Positions 11,369 through 21,617 of a DNA stretch of 64,000 bases are shown in pieces. The position numbers and the translations under genes were made by a program. This stretch comes from Liopterus haemorrhoidalis (taxonomy: Eukaryota; Arthropoda; Insecta; Coleoptera; Dytiscidae). The notes under the pieces were generated by a model. The model was given only the letters and a program-made list of their open reading frames with translations, made no database searches and was not told where the DNA came from. Each line of letters begins with the position of its first letter. Positions within the stretch are counted from its first letter, which is position 1. The stretch spans positions 243,250,654-243,314,653 of the forward strand of contig OZ020611.1 in assembly GCA_963971575.1 (NCBI GenBank), given 5' to 3'.

Positions 11369-12296
11369 TATTTTGCAGATTTATTCTCTAAAAATCTACG
11401 AATATAATTACATATAGAAATATATAGGATTTCGTAGGCATAAACAAGACACTATAGATACTTCTATATGATTTGACCGATATGAACAATATTTTGCAGA
11501 TTCATTCTCTAAGATACTTCGAATTAAATAACGTATAGAAATGTCTAGGCTTTCGTAGGCATAAACAAGAAACTCTAGACACTCCTATATCCTATGATAG
11601 ATATGAAAAATATTTTGCAGATTTATTTTCTAAGAATCTGCGGATAAAATAACGTATAGAAATGTATAGGGTTTCATAGGCATAAACAATAAATTCTAGA
11701 CACTCCTATATCCTATGATCGATATGAAATATATTTTGCAGATTTATTTCCTAGGAATCTGCGGATTAAAAAACGTATAGAAATGTCTAGGATTTCGTAG
11801 GCATAAACTAGACACTCCTATATCCTATGATCGATATGAAAAATATTTTGCAGATTTATTCTCTAAGAAACTGCGGATAAAATTACATATAGAAATGTTT
11901 AGGGTTTCGTAGGCATAAAAGAGAAACTCTAGACACACCTGTATCCTTTAACCGATATGAACAATATTTTGCAGATTTATTCTCTAAGAATCTACGAATA
12001 TCACTTTATATAGAAATGTTTAGGGTTTCGTAGGTATAAAAGAGAAACTCTGGACACGCGTATTTCCTTTAACCGATATGAACAATATTTTGCAGATTTA
12101 TTCTCTAAGAATCTACGAATATAATTATATATAGAAATATCTAGGATTTCGTAGGCATAAAAATGAAATTTTATACACTCTTATATACTTTGACCGATAT
12201 AAACAATATTTTGCAGATTTATTCTGTAAGAATCTACGAATATAATTACATACATAAATGTCTAGGGTTTCGTAGGCATAAATTAACCCTTTCCAC
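11369..12296 (+). repeat. 121-bp tandem array of the Helitron
   Basis: The phrase TTTTGCAGATTTATTCTC recurs at 11371, 11492, 11613, 11734, 11846, 11967, 12088 and 12209. The period is 121 except for one 112-bp unit. Each unit also has TTTCGTAGGCATAAAC and CCGATATGAACAA. Related arrays are at 50040-51030, 58610-59060 and 63359-64000. Confidence 0.9.
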
Positions 12297-12604
12297 TCCA
12301 AGCCTTTTTTTGTTTTTATTCCGCCAGCTCCACGCCAAAATTGCGTTTTTTAACTTTTAGTTTCTTTTATATTCGATAATGCACAGTTGGAGATAAGGTG
12401 TTGACGACAGCATGGTGCGATCACAACTAGTGTACTTTTGTAAAAAAGTACAAAAATTTTGTACAAAAATTTTAGTTAAAAAATCCCGCCTATTTTAAAA
12501 TTGTCCGCAAAAAGAAATATTACACTATGTCGAGTGTCACTCGACATTGGAGCTGGTGGAACAAAATCAATGTCGAGGGACACTCGACATTGGAGTGGAA
12601 AGGG
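12297..12604. mobile_element. piggyBac-type MITE inside the Helitron
   Basis: Flanked by TTAA (12293-12296, 12605-12608) with ends CCCTTTCCACTCCAA and the exact complement. It has no coding sequence. Near the right end the motif TGTCGAG.G.CACTCGACATTG occurs twice in a partly palindromic arrangement. It interrupts the eighth Helitron unit, so it arrived later. Confidence 0.85.
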
Positions 12605-12970
12605 TTAACGTCTCAAATTATTTTTAGGTTTAACAATATAAATGTAATGTACTGAAAATGAATCGTTTTCCCATCTTAAAAAGTTCATGAAGCAATAATC
12701 TAACTATATAATTAGCAAGTGTCTGTATGTATTGTCTGTAACATTATGACGTCAACTTTTCTCATGATTGGCTAACTGGGGACACCCTGTCTCTTGATTG
12801 GCTGAGAGGTGACACCCTCTCCCGCGATTGGCTAACGGGTGATATCCTGCCCCGTGATTCGCTGACCAGCGAACAAATTAGGATACGTTAAAAAATAAAA
12901 CCAAATACACATACAAACAATTGAAATTTTTATTTTATAAATCCGTCATTGTTGACGGGTAATAACCTAG

Positions 12971-13799
12971 TAATTTAATATTTCAACTATACTGTTGCAG
13001 CAAAAATAGATAACTAAACTCGTATGCTAAAGAACCCATACTAAAAGTATGGGTTCCTCAGTTAATACTAAATAAATGTTTCTAATCAAAAATTCTTTAA
13101 AAGGATTCAATAAAATCTTTCAATAAAAATATCTCTGTATTATTTTTCTGGATAATTTTTAATATCAGCCATAACAAAAACTTGTTTGTTTTGATGACAA
13201 ACAAAGCTGAAATTCCAATATAAGAAATGTTAATTCAAAGAATTCTTGGGGCTGATTGAGAACAGCTGGGTCAGAGGGGGTGGTCTGAGGGTACAGGGGG
13301 AGGGCTTTATCGGAGCAATGAAGCCTGACAAAGCGAGAAACCATCAACATTAGATGCCTGAACAGGGAATGTTGTACACAGGATAGTTCTAAGATGTTCG
13401 ATAAGGGAGTCTCTGATGTGGCCAGATACTTGAGAGGTTAGTGCTTGCTGTAAAGGGATTTTACATTGGTCTATCGACTGTTAAGAATATTGCAGGATGG
13501 TTGTTGTTTTTGAAATTAGTGATACGCAAAACAACGAAGTACATATTGGGAAATAAATTTAAGATCGTAGCGCCTGGTGGTCAATTTTGAAACGTAGGTA
13601 GAGGATGTTCAAAGTTATTGTTACGCAGCTGTTGAACTAAAAATATAAGAATAAATATATCTACTATTATATTGTACAAGTTGGTATGTATGTTCTATTC
13701 AACTTCTGGTGTATCTTCATTTTTCCAGTAACGCGGGGAGAGGAAAATGAATTAGTGCTTAGGCTTAATTTTATTTCGACAGGGGTAGGGCTGGGAATT
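12971..13799. other. Unassigned stretch with a hairpin
   Basis: No gene recognised. A perfect inverted repeat with 11-bp arms (GAACCCATACT) and a 3-base loop lies near 13030-13055. The rest, including a 61-codon minus-strand frame at 13165-13350, has no recognisable similarity. Confidence 0.45.
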
Positions 13800-13895
13800 T
13801 ATTTTTGAATATCGATATATGCGCGATTCGATACATCGTAAGTGTGATATCGATATTCGATATATATCGATATTTTCGATATATCGAAATAACTA
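13800..13895. repeat. Cluster of TATCGATA-type palindromes
   Basis: Within about 95 bp there are several ATCGAT cores, two of them as TATCGATA or near it. The stretch follows GGGCTGGGAATTTATTTT, which looks like the start of a hAT-type end known to carry ATCGAT motifs. Whether it is a transposon end or a set of DREF-like sites cannot be told from sequence. Confidence 0.4.
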
Positions 13896-13914
13896 ACACG
13901 TAACATGTAAAAAA

Positions 13915-14108
13915 TTGCGAGAGCTTGGTTGGGAAATTTTGTTGCATCCACCGTATAAGTTCAGACATAGCACCCTCTGACTATCACCTATTCCGATCTC
14001 TGCAAAATTCTCTCAATGGAATTAAGCTGGTTTCAAAAGAAGCCTTTGAAAATTACTTGATTCAGTTTTTCCATCGCAGACCGCAATGTTTCCTGACAGA
14101 TTGTTGAT
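13915..14108 (+). pseudogene. Mellifera-like mariner transposase C-terminal fragment
   Basis: Reads ELGWEILLHPPYSSDIAPSD and then YHLFRSLQNSLNGI, the third-catalytic-Asp region (S-P-D-L-A-P-S-D-Y-H-L-F-R-S-L-Q-N-S-L) of Mos1-like mariners, followed by the acidic C-terminal part. Frameshifts (one at the HPPY region) and the loss of everything upstream mark it as a relic. Its relative at 41745-42103 keeps the preceding region on the other strand. Confidence 0.8.
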
Positions 14109-14807
14109 AAACTATCTAAATTGTCTTTCATCTAGGATTCGCTCTGCTGTGAATTGTATCATTCTTATGATAGATCACAGTCGAACAGTATCTCGACCTA
14201 CAGGAAAGGTCTATCTTTTATTCCAACTTTTAAAGTTGGAATACCAAGACACGAGTTAAGGGCTTACAGCCCGGTACTCTTCCATAGGATTGGACAAGAC
14301 AATACATGTTGACTTCTTACACTTATTAAATACCTACAAAACCCTGAAATGTGTGAAAATTCACACTTCACATAAATTTTTTACTGTTTACAATATCCAC
14401 ACGCACTCGTTGATGCGTAATATTTGTTAATAGCTAGTGGTTACCCTGTCATTGTCGTGTTCCCTTTTGCCGCAATATTGAATATTCTTGTAGGAATATG
14501 TGAATGTTGATGTAACAGATAATTTTGGGTGGTTGTTCCTGTTGTGTGGCTGATGAATGGTTAATTATGAAGAAGCCTCGCACGGAGCTCGGCGCTAATC
14601 AGCCCAGGAGACGGCTCATTAAACACAACTTCTCAAGGCATCGCTCAGCGTCCCCCCGAAACCCCCCTCTCTCCAACACAGCCAGTGTACAACACAGGAT
14701 ACTTGTATAGATTTTATAATTGGCACATATCTTAATTACCACCCCCAGGACACACAATGTACACTGATGTCTATTGTATCATTGTCTAAATATTATTTGC
14801 ATTATTA
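14109..14807. other. Unassigned, with composite-element end fragment
   Basis: A 25-bp inverted repeat (arms TATTCCAACTTT) lies at 14219-14243. At 14315-14380 is the terminal block of the composite A/tRNA-like element (AATACCTACAAAACCCTG, then GTGTGAAAATTCACAC), with nothing else of that element. About 14400-14790 is GC-richer around 14570-14680, with no recognised gene. Confidence 0.5.
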
Positions 14808-15599
14808 CGAGGGTTACCTTTTATGTTTTTACAAACGACCACTAGAAGGCAATATTGAAATGTGTCATTACAATATTCGTAAAATTTGGCATTTATTATT
14901 GTGAAATCAGTGACAGCTTATAAATTGACCGAGTAGTTTGTTGACGGTGAGCGTTTAAAAAAACAAGTTTGTGAAAAAATGGATATACTCGTGAAGGTTT
15001 TCGTTGGATGATTTTTTACGATTTTAGTAAAGGCCTAACTCAACAACAATGCATAGATTCGCTTCGTTCAACTTTTGGATTTGAAGCACTATCAGAAAAG
15101 ACTGTTTACAATTGGTTTGCAAAATTGCGTCGTGGTCGAGCGTCCGTCAGTGATGAATCTCGAGAAGGTAGACCAAAATCGGTTGTGTTTCAAAAAAACC
15201 TCGATGCTGTGCACAAAATGATTGAAGAAGATCGGTATGTGACTTACCGTGAGATAGAGGCATCCTTTGGCATATCGCAGACTGCAATACATTCGATTTT
15301 GCATGATTTAGCTGTGAAAAATATCTGTTCTCGTTGGATTCCGCATAATTTGACTGAAGCTCAAAAAAAGGCTCGTGTTGATTAGTGTAAGGGAATGCTA
15401 AAAAAATTCAATCCAGGCACTGCAAAATCCGTATACAACATCGTTACAGGTGATGAAACTTGGATTTATTCATATGAACCGGAAACTAAGCAATAATCCA
15501 CTGGTTGGGTCTTCCAAGATGAACCGAAGCCCACAAAAGTTGTTCGTTCACGATGCACTTTCAAGAAAATGATCCCTTGTTTCTTCGGTTGTACTAGAC

Positions 15600-16678
15600 C
15601 AGGGGTCAGCAACCTGCGGCTCTTTTAGAAAATATTGTGGCTCTTTGAAAATTGGCTGGTTTTTATTTTAATATAATTTATTTTTTAATTTTCAACTTTC
15701 TGCCTTTACTATACGGGTTTTGTATTGTTCAGGATGTTTTACGGTGCAATTCACGCCCGGTAATTCCCCGAGTTGTTGCATATTACCTTTTAAAAGAATT
15801 AATTTCTGATGACTGATATACGTGCAGAAACATTTTTACATTTTATTAATTTTCAAAAACATAAGGACAATATCAACGTTATTAATGCAATTTTTTTTTT
15901 TTTTTTGCATAATCTATTGTTAACATGTAAGATGCTTTTAGAGAAAGATTTAAAGAGTTTAGAAAATTAAAAGCTACACTAGCTCTTTTGACAAAACCAA
16001 TTGAAGCAGATATGCAGCAATTACATTTATCATCATTCCCATTGATTAATCAGGTACAATTTGAACTTCAATTATTGGATTTGAAATCCAAAGATTTATG
16101 GAATAATATATTCTTAAAACTTAATTCTGAACTGGAAAGTTTAGAAAGAGAAAAGTTCATTTTATCCAGCATAAGTGGACCGAAATTCACAATCATCAAG
16201 ATGTAGATAAAGTTGTTTTCGAAGTTTGGAATCGTCTTCCAGAATCGTTCAATCATTTAAAAAATTATGCTTTTGGACTACTGACAATTTTCGGATCCAC
16301 ACATTACTGTGAGCAAGTCTTTTCACATATGAAATTAATAGTCAGTTAAGAAGTAATCTTACTGACCTGAAACTAGAGTGCTGCCTTAAGTTAAAGATTA
16401 CTGAATATTTACCAAATATTGAAGTTTTATCGAACACTATGCAAGTAGCAATCGTCCCAGTCAAAAAAATATTATATTGTAATATACTGGCAAGTGCAAT
16501 AGGTATCACAAACTAAATGTAGAAGTAAATATTAATTTATTTATACATTATATATTAATAACAATTTTTACGATTTTTTCTTAAATATAGCATATATTTT
16601 TTAGAGGCTCTTCCATGTTATTGTTTTTGTTTTCAATATAGATTTGGCTCTTTGTCACTGAAAGGTTGCCGACCCCTG
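15600..16678 (+). mobile_element. hAT transposon remnant nested in mariner
   Basis: Ends CAGGGGTCAGCAACCTGCGG and GGTTGCCGACCCCTG are inverted repeats. An 8-bp duplication TACTAGAC/T (15592-15599, 16679-16686; one mismatch) flanks it. At 1,079 bp it keeps the C-terminal part of a hAT transposase and has lost the rest. Confidence 0.9.
15988..16420 (+). pseudogene. hAT transposase C-terminal fragment (ZBED5/GTF2IRD2-like clade)
   Basis: After a 72-codon segment (PFPL/NQVQFELQLLDLKSKDLW), a shifted frame reads YAFGLLTIFGSTHYCEQVFS and then LRSNLTDLKLECCLKLK. This is the hAT C-terminal dimerisation region (F-G-S-T-Y-x-C-E-x-x-F-S-x-M...L-R-x-x-L-x-D) of the type found in ZBED5 and GTF2IRD2-like proteins. 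At least two shifts or stops; the catalytic core is gone. Confidence 0.8.
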
Positions 16679-16709
16679 TACTAGATATGTCGCAACCATT
16701 CCTTTAGAG

Positions 16710-16956
16710 CAGGAGTCGGCAACCTTTTAGTCAATAACGGCGCAATATAAATTCAAATGTTATTGAGGGCGCATAAAAACGTAAACTATGTAAACATTTG
16801 TGATTCGCAAGGTCGTCTAATCTAGCGCTGATCGCTCAAGTAGAATCACCAATAGATGCGATGTAGATATTGGGCTCAGTATGTGTCGATAGCGAGGGCG
16901 CATAAAAATCTCGCAAAGCGCCAGGGCGCCCGCGGGCTCCGTGTTGCCGACCCCTG
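16710..16956. mobile_element. hAT MITE nested in mariner
   Basis: Starts CAGGAGTCGGCAACC and ends GTTGCCGACCCCTG, with a perfect 8-bp duplication CTTTAGAG (16702-16709, 16957-16964). The 247-bp interior is non-coding, with GC-rich sequence near the right end (GGGCGCCCGCGGGC). Its ends match those of the neighbouring 15600 element closely enough that the same transposase may have moved both. Confidence 0.9.
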
Positions 16957-17421
16957 CTTTAGAGGATCGGAGAACAGTTAATGCTGAATGGTTTACAACA
17001 AAATTTTTGCCGGAAGTCATCGACAAAATCAGGACAAACAACCAAAAACTTCGCATCATTCTTCATCAATGACAATGCAAGCTCCCACACAGCACGTCAA
17101 ACAATTGATTATTTGAAAGAAAAAAACATCGAATTAATGTCTCATTGCCCGTATTTCCCTGATTTATCCCCTAACGACTTTTTTTTGTTCCCCAATGACA
17201 AACAAAAAATGCGTGGACAACGATTTGAATCACCTTAAGAAGCAGTTGAAGCCTTCGAAAATCAACTTCAGAGTAGAAAAAATGTTTCGAGAATTGGTTT
17301 GAACGCATGCAAAAGTGTATAAATCTTAAAGGCGAATATTTTGAAAAGCAATAAAACAGTTTGTTCCAAAAAATTTTTTTTCTTTCTTAGTTTTTGTAAA
17401 AACTTAAAGGTAGCCCTCGTA

Positions 17422-18224
17422 TCTGGTAGGGGGGTACAGCAGTTTTTAGGGACACAATCACTACCTGCTGGCGCCGATACTGCATAAGGGTGAGAGGGAC
17501 TATATTAAATCACTTCTAAAATTCCTGAAGTCAGCGTCTTTCGTAATAGCAAATTTCACCTAATTTCTGTTATCTGTGCCCCATTAATTGCGCCATCTGT
17601 GTCTACATGACAGAAAAAGAACGTTAATGTTTATATCTCTACATATCTGCAGGATAGAGAAGGATAGGTAGCGAACCTAGATGTCTCTGTAAATATTGTC
17701 GGTGATTGCACGCCTAGGCAACTTTTTACTTGTTCGCTGTATGAATATTATGATAAGATCTAATAATAGCTATTGATCTTGGGCGGCGTACATACATATA
17801 TGCATTGTACGCTATGTACGGAGGGATCTGACGGTTACACTGCCGGTTACCGTACGGTTACACTGCCGCTGTGTTTATGTTGATGACCTTCTGGCTCTGT
17901 TAGCTTGCTTTACTTATCAGATAATGTTGCATGTTACACCACGGTTCTCGCACTGTTATGAATGATTCGATTTCATGGAACATTTGTCAAATTATTTGAA
18001 CAGTTCGATAGTAAAATTAAAAGAAAAATATATAACAAATGTGATCTACAACTTATTGGGCTACACTGGGCTTTAGTGGATGATCTGGTCCGTCTTAATT
18101 TATTTCAGTACCATAGGCTACCAAAATTATTAGTATCCTTTAAAAATAAACGGTAAATAAATGCATTGCTAAAAATACAAAATGTATATCTACAAATAGA
18201 TGATTCATTCCTTATTGGTTAGAG
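17422..18224. other. Unassigned stretch
   Basis: No mobile element or gene recognised. A 64-codon plus-strand frame at 17962-18156 has no identifiable domain. Base composition is a little less extreme than in the repeats around it, so this may be older host sequence. Confidence 0.4.
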
Positions 18225-18462
18225 CAGTGATTCTCAACCTTTTTTTTTTGTCGCGGTACACTTAACAATTTCAAAATTTGGCGGCACACTAACTATAAGT
18301 TTAAAAGAATTTTACTTACCTATAATACACTGTGTAAAATGATAATAATTTTCAATGTAAAATAAAATAATATATACTACAAGTACAACAGAATGTTTAT
18401 TGAGTGATTAATTACAAATTAATTATAAGAATACGTTTAATGCGAAATTTGAGCTTGATGTT
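18225..18462. mobile_element. hAT left-end fragment
   Basis: CAGTGATTCTCAACCTTTTT followed by a GCGGTACACTT stretch is a typical hAT left terminus. No complementary right end is found before the composite element at 18463, so the element is cut short. Confidence 0.5.
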
Positions 18463-19525
18463 TTTAGGATTTTGTAGGTATGACCAAAAAACCCTTATAC
18501 CGTCATTTTGTCGTCTGTCTGTCTGTCTGTCTGTCTGTTCGGTAAAAATTGTAGCCAAACGGCTAAACCTAGAGAGTTGAAATTTGGCATGCTTATACAA
18601 CTCTTTGACCCGCACATAGGAAAAATACTAAAACATCTAAAAAACATATCCCCCTAAAAATATAAACAAATATGTGCTCATCGAAAAAAAAAATATATTT
18701 TTTTATAATTCTGAGTAGGGTATCAAATGAAAGCCCTTGGTACGTGGATTAACGATCAAATTTTTATTTTTGCAAAATAAATTATTTTGAAGCGATTTTT
18801 GCCAAAATTGTGCAAAAAATTTTTTGTCCCACACCCTGTAGCCCAGATGGTTTAAACTAAAAATCTGAAAAAATTCTAAGTAATGTACATTGGTGTGAAC
18901 CGGAATAGTTCAACAGGAATTTTTGAACAGATTAGGTTTTTGGAAAAAAACGCATTTTTTGTGATTTTTGGCTAATAATGTACACAAGTTATAGCTTTGT
19001 AACAAGCAACACTCTAACGTGTGTGCTGGTCTAGTGGTATTTGACGCTGACTTTTCACCCATGTAACCCGATCCGATTGGGATCGAACCCTGGAGAAGAG
19101 ACTATATATATATATATATATATTTAATTTCTATATTGTTTAAATTATTTTTTCAAAATTCTAATTATATTTTGGCAAATGTTGCATTTAATTTTTAAAA
19201 GCGTAAATTTAATAGCCAGTGGAAATTGTTTAAATTATAATTGAATTCTGTTTCAATGTACACGAAATCAGAGGGGCGGAACTTATAATAACCAATGGAA
19301 GCCATAGGCACAATTTTGAAATTCTTAATGAACCTTGCTATATAAAAAAAATACTGCACATATTTAGAAACCTAAATAATGGTATTAGGCGTTAGAATTA
19401 AAATTAACAAAAAAAATATTTTAATATAAAATTTGTTTTGGCATCCAAAATAATCATCATTCACTTACTAAATACCTGCAAAACCCTGAAATGTGTGAAA
19501 ATTCACACTTCACATCAATTTTTTG
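18463..19525 (+). repeat. Composite repeat: family A + tRNA-like boxes + terminal block (copy 1)
   Basis: In order: AGGATTTTGTAGGTATGACC; a short (CTGT)5 array at 18516-18538; the conserved AAATTTGGCATGCTTATACA block; AACAGGAATTTTTGAACAG; tRNA-like A and B boxes (19021-19095); an AT-rich segment with TTTAAAAGCGTAAATTTAAT; then AATACCTGCAAAACCCTG and the hairpin GTGTGAAAATTCACAC. The first and last parts contain the same 16-17 bp sequence in opposite orientation (AGGGTTTTGYAGGTAT), which could be terminal inverted repeats. The order is repeated at 32092-32855 and 44566-46064. Confidence 0.7.
19021..19095 (+). promoter_or_regulatory. tRNA-like internal Pol III promoter boxes
   Basis: TGGTCTAGTGG at 19027-19037 fits the A box and GGGATCGAACCC at 19079-19090 fits the B box, with spacing normal for a tRNA gene. 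Between them TTTTCACCC resembles a tRNA-Glu anticodon arm. The acceptor stem does not pair, so this is a tRNA-derived module inside a repeat and not a working tRNA. Diverged counterparts are at about 32222-32310 and 45130-45240 (minus strand). Confidence 0.6.
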
Positions 19526-19800
19526 ATAATTTCGTTTATATTTGGTCGTAAAAATGATAATGCCATTCTCATTTCGTCATCTACATTTAAAAGTCTCGAT
19601 CTTTTTTCGTTTTTATATTGGTTAATTTTTTAATTAAAGATTTTTTGGCTATTATGGTATAATCGCATCTAAAGTTAATCCAAAATGAATTATTTGACTC
19701 TTCCAAAAATTTTTAAATTAAATCTCGATTATTACACAGCAAATTAGTTCTTCCTCTTCATTCAAAGATAATTCATATACAGACGTATCCGTTATCACTA

Positions 19801-20500
19801 GAGTCCGGCAATAATATGCAACGGTATTTTAGTTAGGTGTTTAATCGATAAAAAGAGGCACATACATTACAATTCAATATTGTCTCCCTCAAAATAACTT
19901 CCTTGGGAAGCCACACACAGCGCTGGAGATGGTTCTTCCAATCCTTATAGCAGTGCTGGATTCTGGAATAGCTTTCAGCTGGTCGATTACGGACGTGTGA
20001 ATGTTTTCGAGTGTCCCAAAATGACGTCCCTTGTGCTGATTTTTCAGTCTTGGGAAGAGGAAAAAGTCACTAGGATTCAAGTCAGGCGAATAAGGAGGCT
20101 GAGGAACAACAGGAATGTTTTTACTGGCCAAAAACTCGTTTATTGAAATTGCAGATTTTTCTCATCCCAATTCATTGGTCAAAATCTGATGAACGGTAGT
20201 GTGAGTCAAAATCAACTCTTCCCCGATCATTCTGACCACCGACAATCTTAACGCACAAGATCTCGGTTTTGTCGACATTTTCATCGGTTCTTGAAGATGA
20301 AAGCCTTCCGTTGCGTGATTCATCTTCAATCAACTCTCTTCCTTATGAAAATGCCTTAAACCACCAAAAAACCTGAGTCCTTGACAAAACCCTGTCTATG
20401 TAGGCCTGCTGAAGTTTTACAAAAGTTTACTGTGCCCAAGTCCGAAGCAAAATCTGATAGCACACCGTTGCTCGAAATGAATGTCATCATTTTTAGAACG
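19801..20500 (-). mobile_element. Mariner-like element, catalytic middle deleted
   Basis: Minus strand. An N-terminal part (about 20480-20160, with shifts) contains SSSRTDENVDKT and VRMIGEELILTHTTVHQIL, the bipartite helix-turn-helix and linker of a mariner-type transposase. It jumps directly to a C-terminal part, NKRVFGQ/LASKNIPVVPQPPYSPDLNP with SDFFLFPRLK (19889-20131). The region holding the first two catalytic Asp residues is missing. The possible outer end near 19801-19815 contains GTCCGGCAA. The 114-codon plus-strand frame at 20481-20825 is its 5' leader read backwards. Confidence 0.7.
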
Positions 20501-20909
20501 CACTAGAAAAAACTGTTGTAATCGCTACGGACAACAAAAATACTCTAGCGAGTTCAAACTCGCCCTGAAGACGTATTTTATGTTTACCTGCCGCCCCTCT
20601 AAGTCCCGAGTCTCAAATGTTACCAGATCAAACGCTATGTTGCCAGATCATACGCTATGTTGCCAGTCCGGTTACTTAATTTACACACCTCGTACATTCA
20701 TGAACTGCAGCAGTGCAGGTAACCTGAACGGTGATCGCGTACAGGCAGAACTGAGTACAAAAATTAACACGACACAGATGGTTCGAATGTTATTCCGTAA
20801 CTTAACTAAAAAAATGTTGGACTGAGAACCCCTCCACATAAATATTTATAATTCGCGCGACTGGCGCGAAGTATCTATTTATAGAAAAGAGGAAGATTGA
20901 TTATCTGTC
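20501..20909. other. Leader of the mariner-like element and unassigned sequence
   Basis: Holds what is probably the untranslated leader of the minus-strand element at 19801-20500, then sequence with a direct repeat (acgctatgttgccag, twice near 20635-20665). No gene recognised. Confidence 0.35.
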
Positions 20910-20917
20910 CACTATAC

Positions 20918-21231
20918 CAGTGTTTCTCAACCGGTGGTCCGCGAACCACTGGTGGTCCCTAGCAAAATTTTAGTGGTCCGCGAAAGGCTTACAGATTTTA
21001 TTTTAGAGATTTTTTTTTCATTTTTTTATGAACTTGTTCGTTTTTTTTGTATTTTGTTTATTTTTCAGTGATTTTGTATTACTAAGCTATATGAAGAGTC
21101 TACATATACAGTTTGTTTAATAGTACATTTATTTTTAGGAGTCCGCAGTAAAAAAATTAATAATTTACTGGTCGTGGTAGAAAATTAAATATTTTACTGG
21201 TTCGCGGTACGTTTTCAATTGAGAAACACTG
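20918..21231. mobile_element. hAT MITE
   Basis: Ends CAGTGTTTCTCAACCGG and TTGAGAAACACTG, with a perfect 8-bp duplication CACTATAC (20910-20917, 21232-21239). The 314-bp interior is T-rich, with GGTGGTCCGCGAACC near the left and TTCGCGGTACG near the right end. Confidence 0.9.
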
Positions 21232-21239
21232 CACTATAC

Positions 21240-21614
21240 CTTCCTAGGTTACTTGAGTGATCCGGATCAAAATCTACACAGGTACTTTTTAGAATCTTGC
21301 AAAAATGATAACGCAAAGAAGAGAATAAATAAAAACAAAAAAATTATTATTTTGATAATTTTCATAATCAAGTTTTAACGTTTTGAAACTTTATTATTTC
21401 TTCTTTTCCCCGTCATCATAATGATAGAATTTTTAGAACTTTGAAAGCTTGAGAATTATGTAAATTTTCAAAATCTTGATAAGTTCGTAGACGACTTGTA
21501 CTGAGAACGTACCTCAATTTTGTAAATTTTTCCCAATTGATCGACAGGCTTTTCTGCTAGTTCTCTTATAAAATGGCAATTGTTCTCTTAAAAGAGGTTA
21601 ACACTAACATAACA
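21240..21614. other. Unassigned stretch
   Basis: AT-rich, no gene or repeat terminus recognised. Confidence 0.4.
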
Positions 21615-21617
21615 TTA

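Larger units (their letters stand above)
11252..12970 (+). mobile_element. Non-autonomous Helitron with internal satellite, copy 1
   Basis: Starts TCGTACATACATAATTAG after an A and ends ACCTAG before a T, the Helitron A|TC...CTRR|T pattern, with no target duplication. A hairpin CCGTCA-TTGT-TGACGG lies 8-9 bases upstream of the terminal CTAG. Between the ends are eight 121-bp units (11369-12296) and an inserted piggyBac MITE. The same two ends bound an inverted copy at 49712-51154, which supports the boundaries. No protein-coding sequence, so movement needs Rep/helicase supplied elsewhere. Confidence 0.8.
14808..17419 (+). mobile_element. DD34D mariner, copy 2, with two nested hATs
   Basis: Bounded by TA (14806-14807, 17420-17421) and by inverted ends CGAGGGTTACCTTTTATG / GGTAGCCCTCG. 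Without the two insertions (15600-16678 and 16710-16956, plus their 8-bp duplications) it is about 1.27 kb, a full mariner length. The transposase has a 1-bp loss in its fifth codon, a Trp-to-stop (TGG to TAG) after KKARVD, another stop in the ETKQQ region and later shifts. Catalytic blocks VTGDETWIY, NDNASSHTA and FPDLSPNDFF remain visible. Confidence 0.9.

Noticed and set aside
11369..12296. Regular 121-bp arrays as possible CRISPR
   Set aside because: Units are contiguous without unique spacers, AT-rich, bounded by Helitron ends, in an animal genome.
17962..18156. 64-codon plus-strand frame as a host exon
   Set aside because: No domain similarity, no convincing splice or promoter context.
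19021..19095. Functional tRNA-Glu gene
   Set aside because: A and B boxes fit, but the acceptor and D stems do not pair and the module lies in a repeat with diverged copies elsewhere.
20481..20825. 114-codon plus-strand frame
   Set aside because: It overlaps the leader of a minus-strand mariner-like element and has no recognisable domain; the length is plausible by chance in this GC-richer stretch.
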